From positions 89,087-153,086 of the forward strand of contig NZ_JAEPQA010000005.1 in the NCBI RefSeq assembly GCF_017640745.1: a stretch of DNA of 64,000 nucleotides, in the 5' to 3' direction. Below the pieces are notes generated by a model, which worked only from the letters and a program-made list of their open reading frames with translations, had not been told where the DNA came from and searched no databases. The DNA is from Nisaea sp. GTDB lineage: Bacteria > Pseudomonadota > Alphaproteobacteria > Thalassobaculales > Thalassobaculaceae. The stretch's first letter is position 1. Each line of letters begins with the position of its first letter. Below are positions 63,344 to 64,000 of the stretch, in pieces. The position numbers and the translations under genes were made by a program.

Positions 63344-64000
63344 ATGAGAAACCTTCAGCTTCCCGGCCGCTCTCCCGTTTTTGCGCGCAACGCCGCGATC
63401 GCGACCAGCCATCCGCTGGCGACGGCGGCCGGCCTCTCGATCCTGAAATCCGGCGGCAACGCGGTCGACGCGGCCATCGCGGCCTGCGCCGTGATGTGCG
63501 TGGTCGAACCCGCCATGACCGGCATCGGCGGCGATTGTTTCGCGCTCTATGCCCCGAAGGGCGCCTCGAAGCCGATCGCGCTCAACGGCTCCGGCAAGGC
63601 ACCGAAGGCGGCAACGCTGGCGAAGCTGCAAGAGCTCGGCATCAAGGACGAGATCCCCCTGCACAGCCCGCATGCCGTGACCGTGCCGGGCGCCATCGCC
63701 GCCTGGTCGAAGCTGCTCGCCGATCATGGCTCGAAGAGCTTCGCCGAGATCCTGGCCCCGGCCATCGAATACGCCGAACAGGGTTACGTCGTGCATTCCC
63801 GTGTCGCCTTCGACTGGGAAGGCGACGCCGCGGAACTCGCCGCCGATCCGGACAGCGCGCGGATCATGCTGGTCGACGGCAAGGCGCCGAAGGCCGGCTC
63901 CGTGCACCGCCAGCCCGAACTCGCCGAGACCCTGAAGAAGATCGCCGCGGGCGGCCGCGACGCCTTCTACACGGGCGAGGTCGCCGAAGACATGGTGGCC
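63344..64000 (+). CDS. ggt: Gamma-glutamyltransferase, N-terminal part (runs off right edge)
   Basis: The first 219 residues of a gamma-glutamyltransferase/acylase-type Ntn-hydrolase precursor. Family motifs are FARNAAIATSHPLATAAGL, ILKSGGNAVDAAIAA and MTGIGGDCFALYA. The autoprocessing Thr and catalytic region lie beyond the edge. No signal peptide is visible, so it may be cytoplasmic, as in related YwrD-like proteins. The start at 63344 is the first in-frame ATG. It is divergent from the BKACE operon, with 183 bp between. Confidence 0.85.
   Translation, partial: MRNLQLPGRSPVFARNAAIATSHPLATAAGLSILKSGGNAVDAAIAACAVMCVVEPAMTGIGGDCFALYAPKGASKPIALNGSGKAPKAATLAKLQELGIKDEIPLHSPHAVTVPGAIAAWSKLLADHGSKSFAEILAPAIEYAEQGYVVHSRVAFDWEGDAAELAADPDSARIMLVDGKAPKAGSVHRQPELAETLKKIAAGGRDAFYTGEVAEDMVA

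Overview
The window is high-GC DNA densely packed with genes, and its gene content points to an alphaproteobacterium, most likely a (marine) member of the Rhodospirillales. Supporting signs are a ChpT-type histidine phosphotransferase beside cheA, an Rrf2-led suf operon ending in sufT and sufA, many peptide/amino-acid catabolic genes, and GTCATCCCGG-type dispersed palindromes. The genus is an inference; no rRNA or tRNA gene was seen. Almost everything looks chromosomal and housekeeping or catabolic. No phage, insertion sequence or CRISPR array was found.

Layout. 1-1700: start of cheA (cut by the left edge), a ChpT-like phosphotransferase and a small DUF3553 gene. 1.7-6.7 kb: a molybdenum-cofactor neighbourhood (DUF364 protein, lipoprotein, mobA, fdhD, moaA, exported protein). 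6.8-7.9 kb: NAD kinase and a small coiled-coil protein. 7.9-15.6 kb: a peptide-type ABC importer (binding protein, two permeases, two ATPases) ending in an N-formylglutamate amidohydrolase, divergent from an aspartoacylase/desuccinylase-like gene. 15.7-21.6 kb: AbrB-family membrane protein, small unknowns, alpha/beta hydrolase, and divergent glutamine-synthetase-like and FAD oxidase genes resembling PuuA/PuuB. 21.8-27 kb: alanine dehydrogenase, a DAO-type oxidase and an AceE-like thiamine-diphosphate enzyme. 27.3-30.5 kb: a glycan cluster (glycosyltransferase-methyltransferase fusion, GDP-mannose 4,6-dehydratase, FkbM methyltransferase).

30.5-38.8 kb: an ATM1-type ABC exporter and the complete suf operon (rrf2, sufB, C, D, S, T, A) with a palindromic operator. 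39-44.9 kb: a DMT transporter, a 576-residue unknown protein, a DUF1194 VWA-like protein, a hydrolase, a TRIC-type channel and an AhpD-like peroxidase. 44.9-49.3 kb: a three-subunit opine/D-amino-acid dehydrogenase-like complex, an ArsC/Spx-like protein and an M14 carboxypeptidase. 49.5-53.5 kb: nhaA with a clear terminator, a small helix-turn-helix protein, a PhnA/YjdM-like protein, a LysE exporter, a PAS-domain protein, three dispersed palindromes and one AT-rich orphan gene. 53.5-57.9 kb: a tautomerase-like gene, a small membrane protein, and paaH/paaJ divergent from paaF, with two palindromes between them. 57.9-64 kb: a large membrane patatin whose ribosome binding site lies inside a long hairpin, then an ADH-SDR-BKACE operon, and the start of gamma-glutamyltransferase (cut by the right edge).

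The most unusual features are the hairpin over the patatin start codon, the fused glycosyltransferase-methyltransferase next to gmd, the stand-alone AceE-like enzyme, the importer bracketed by two deacylases, and the 576-residue protein of unknown family.
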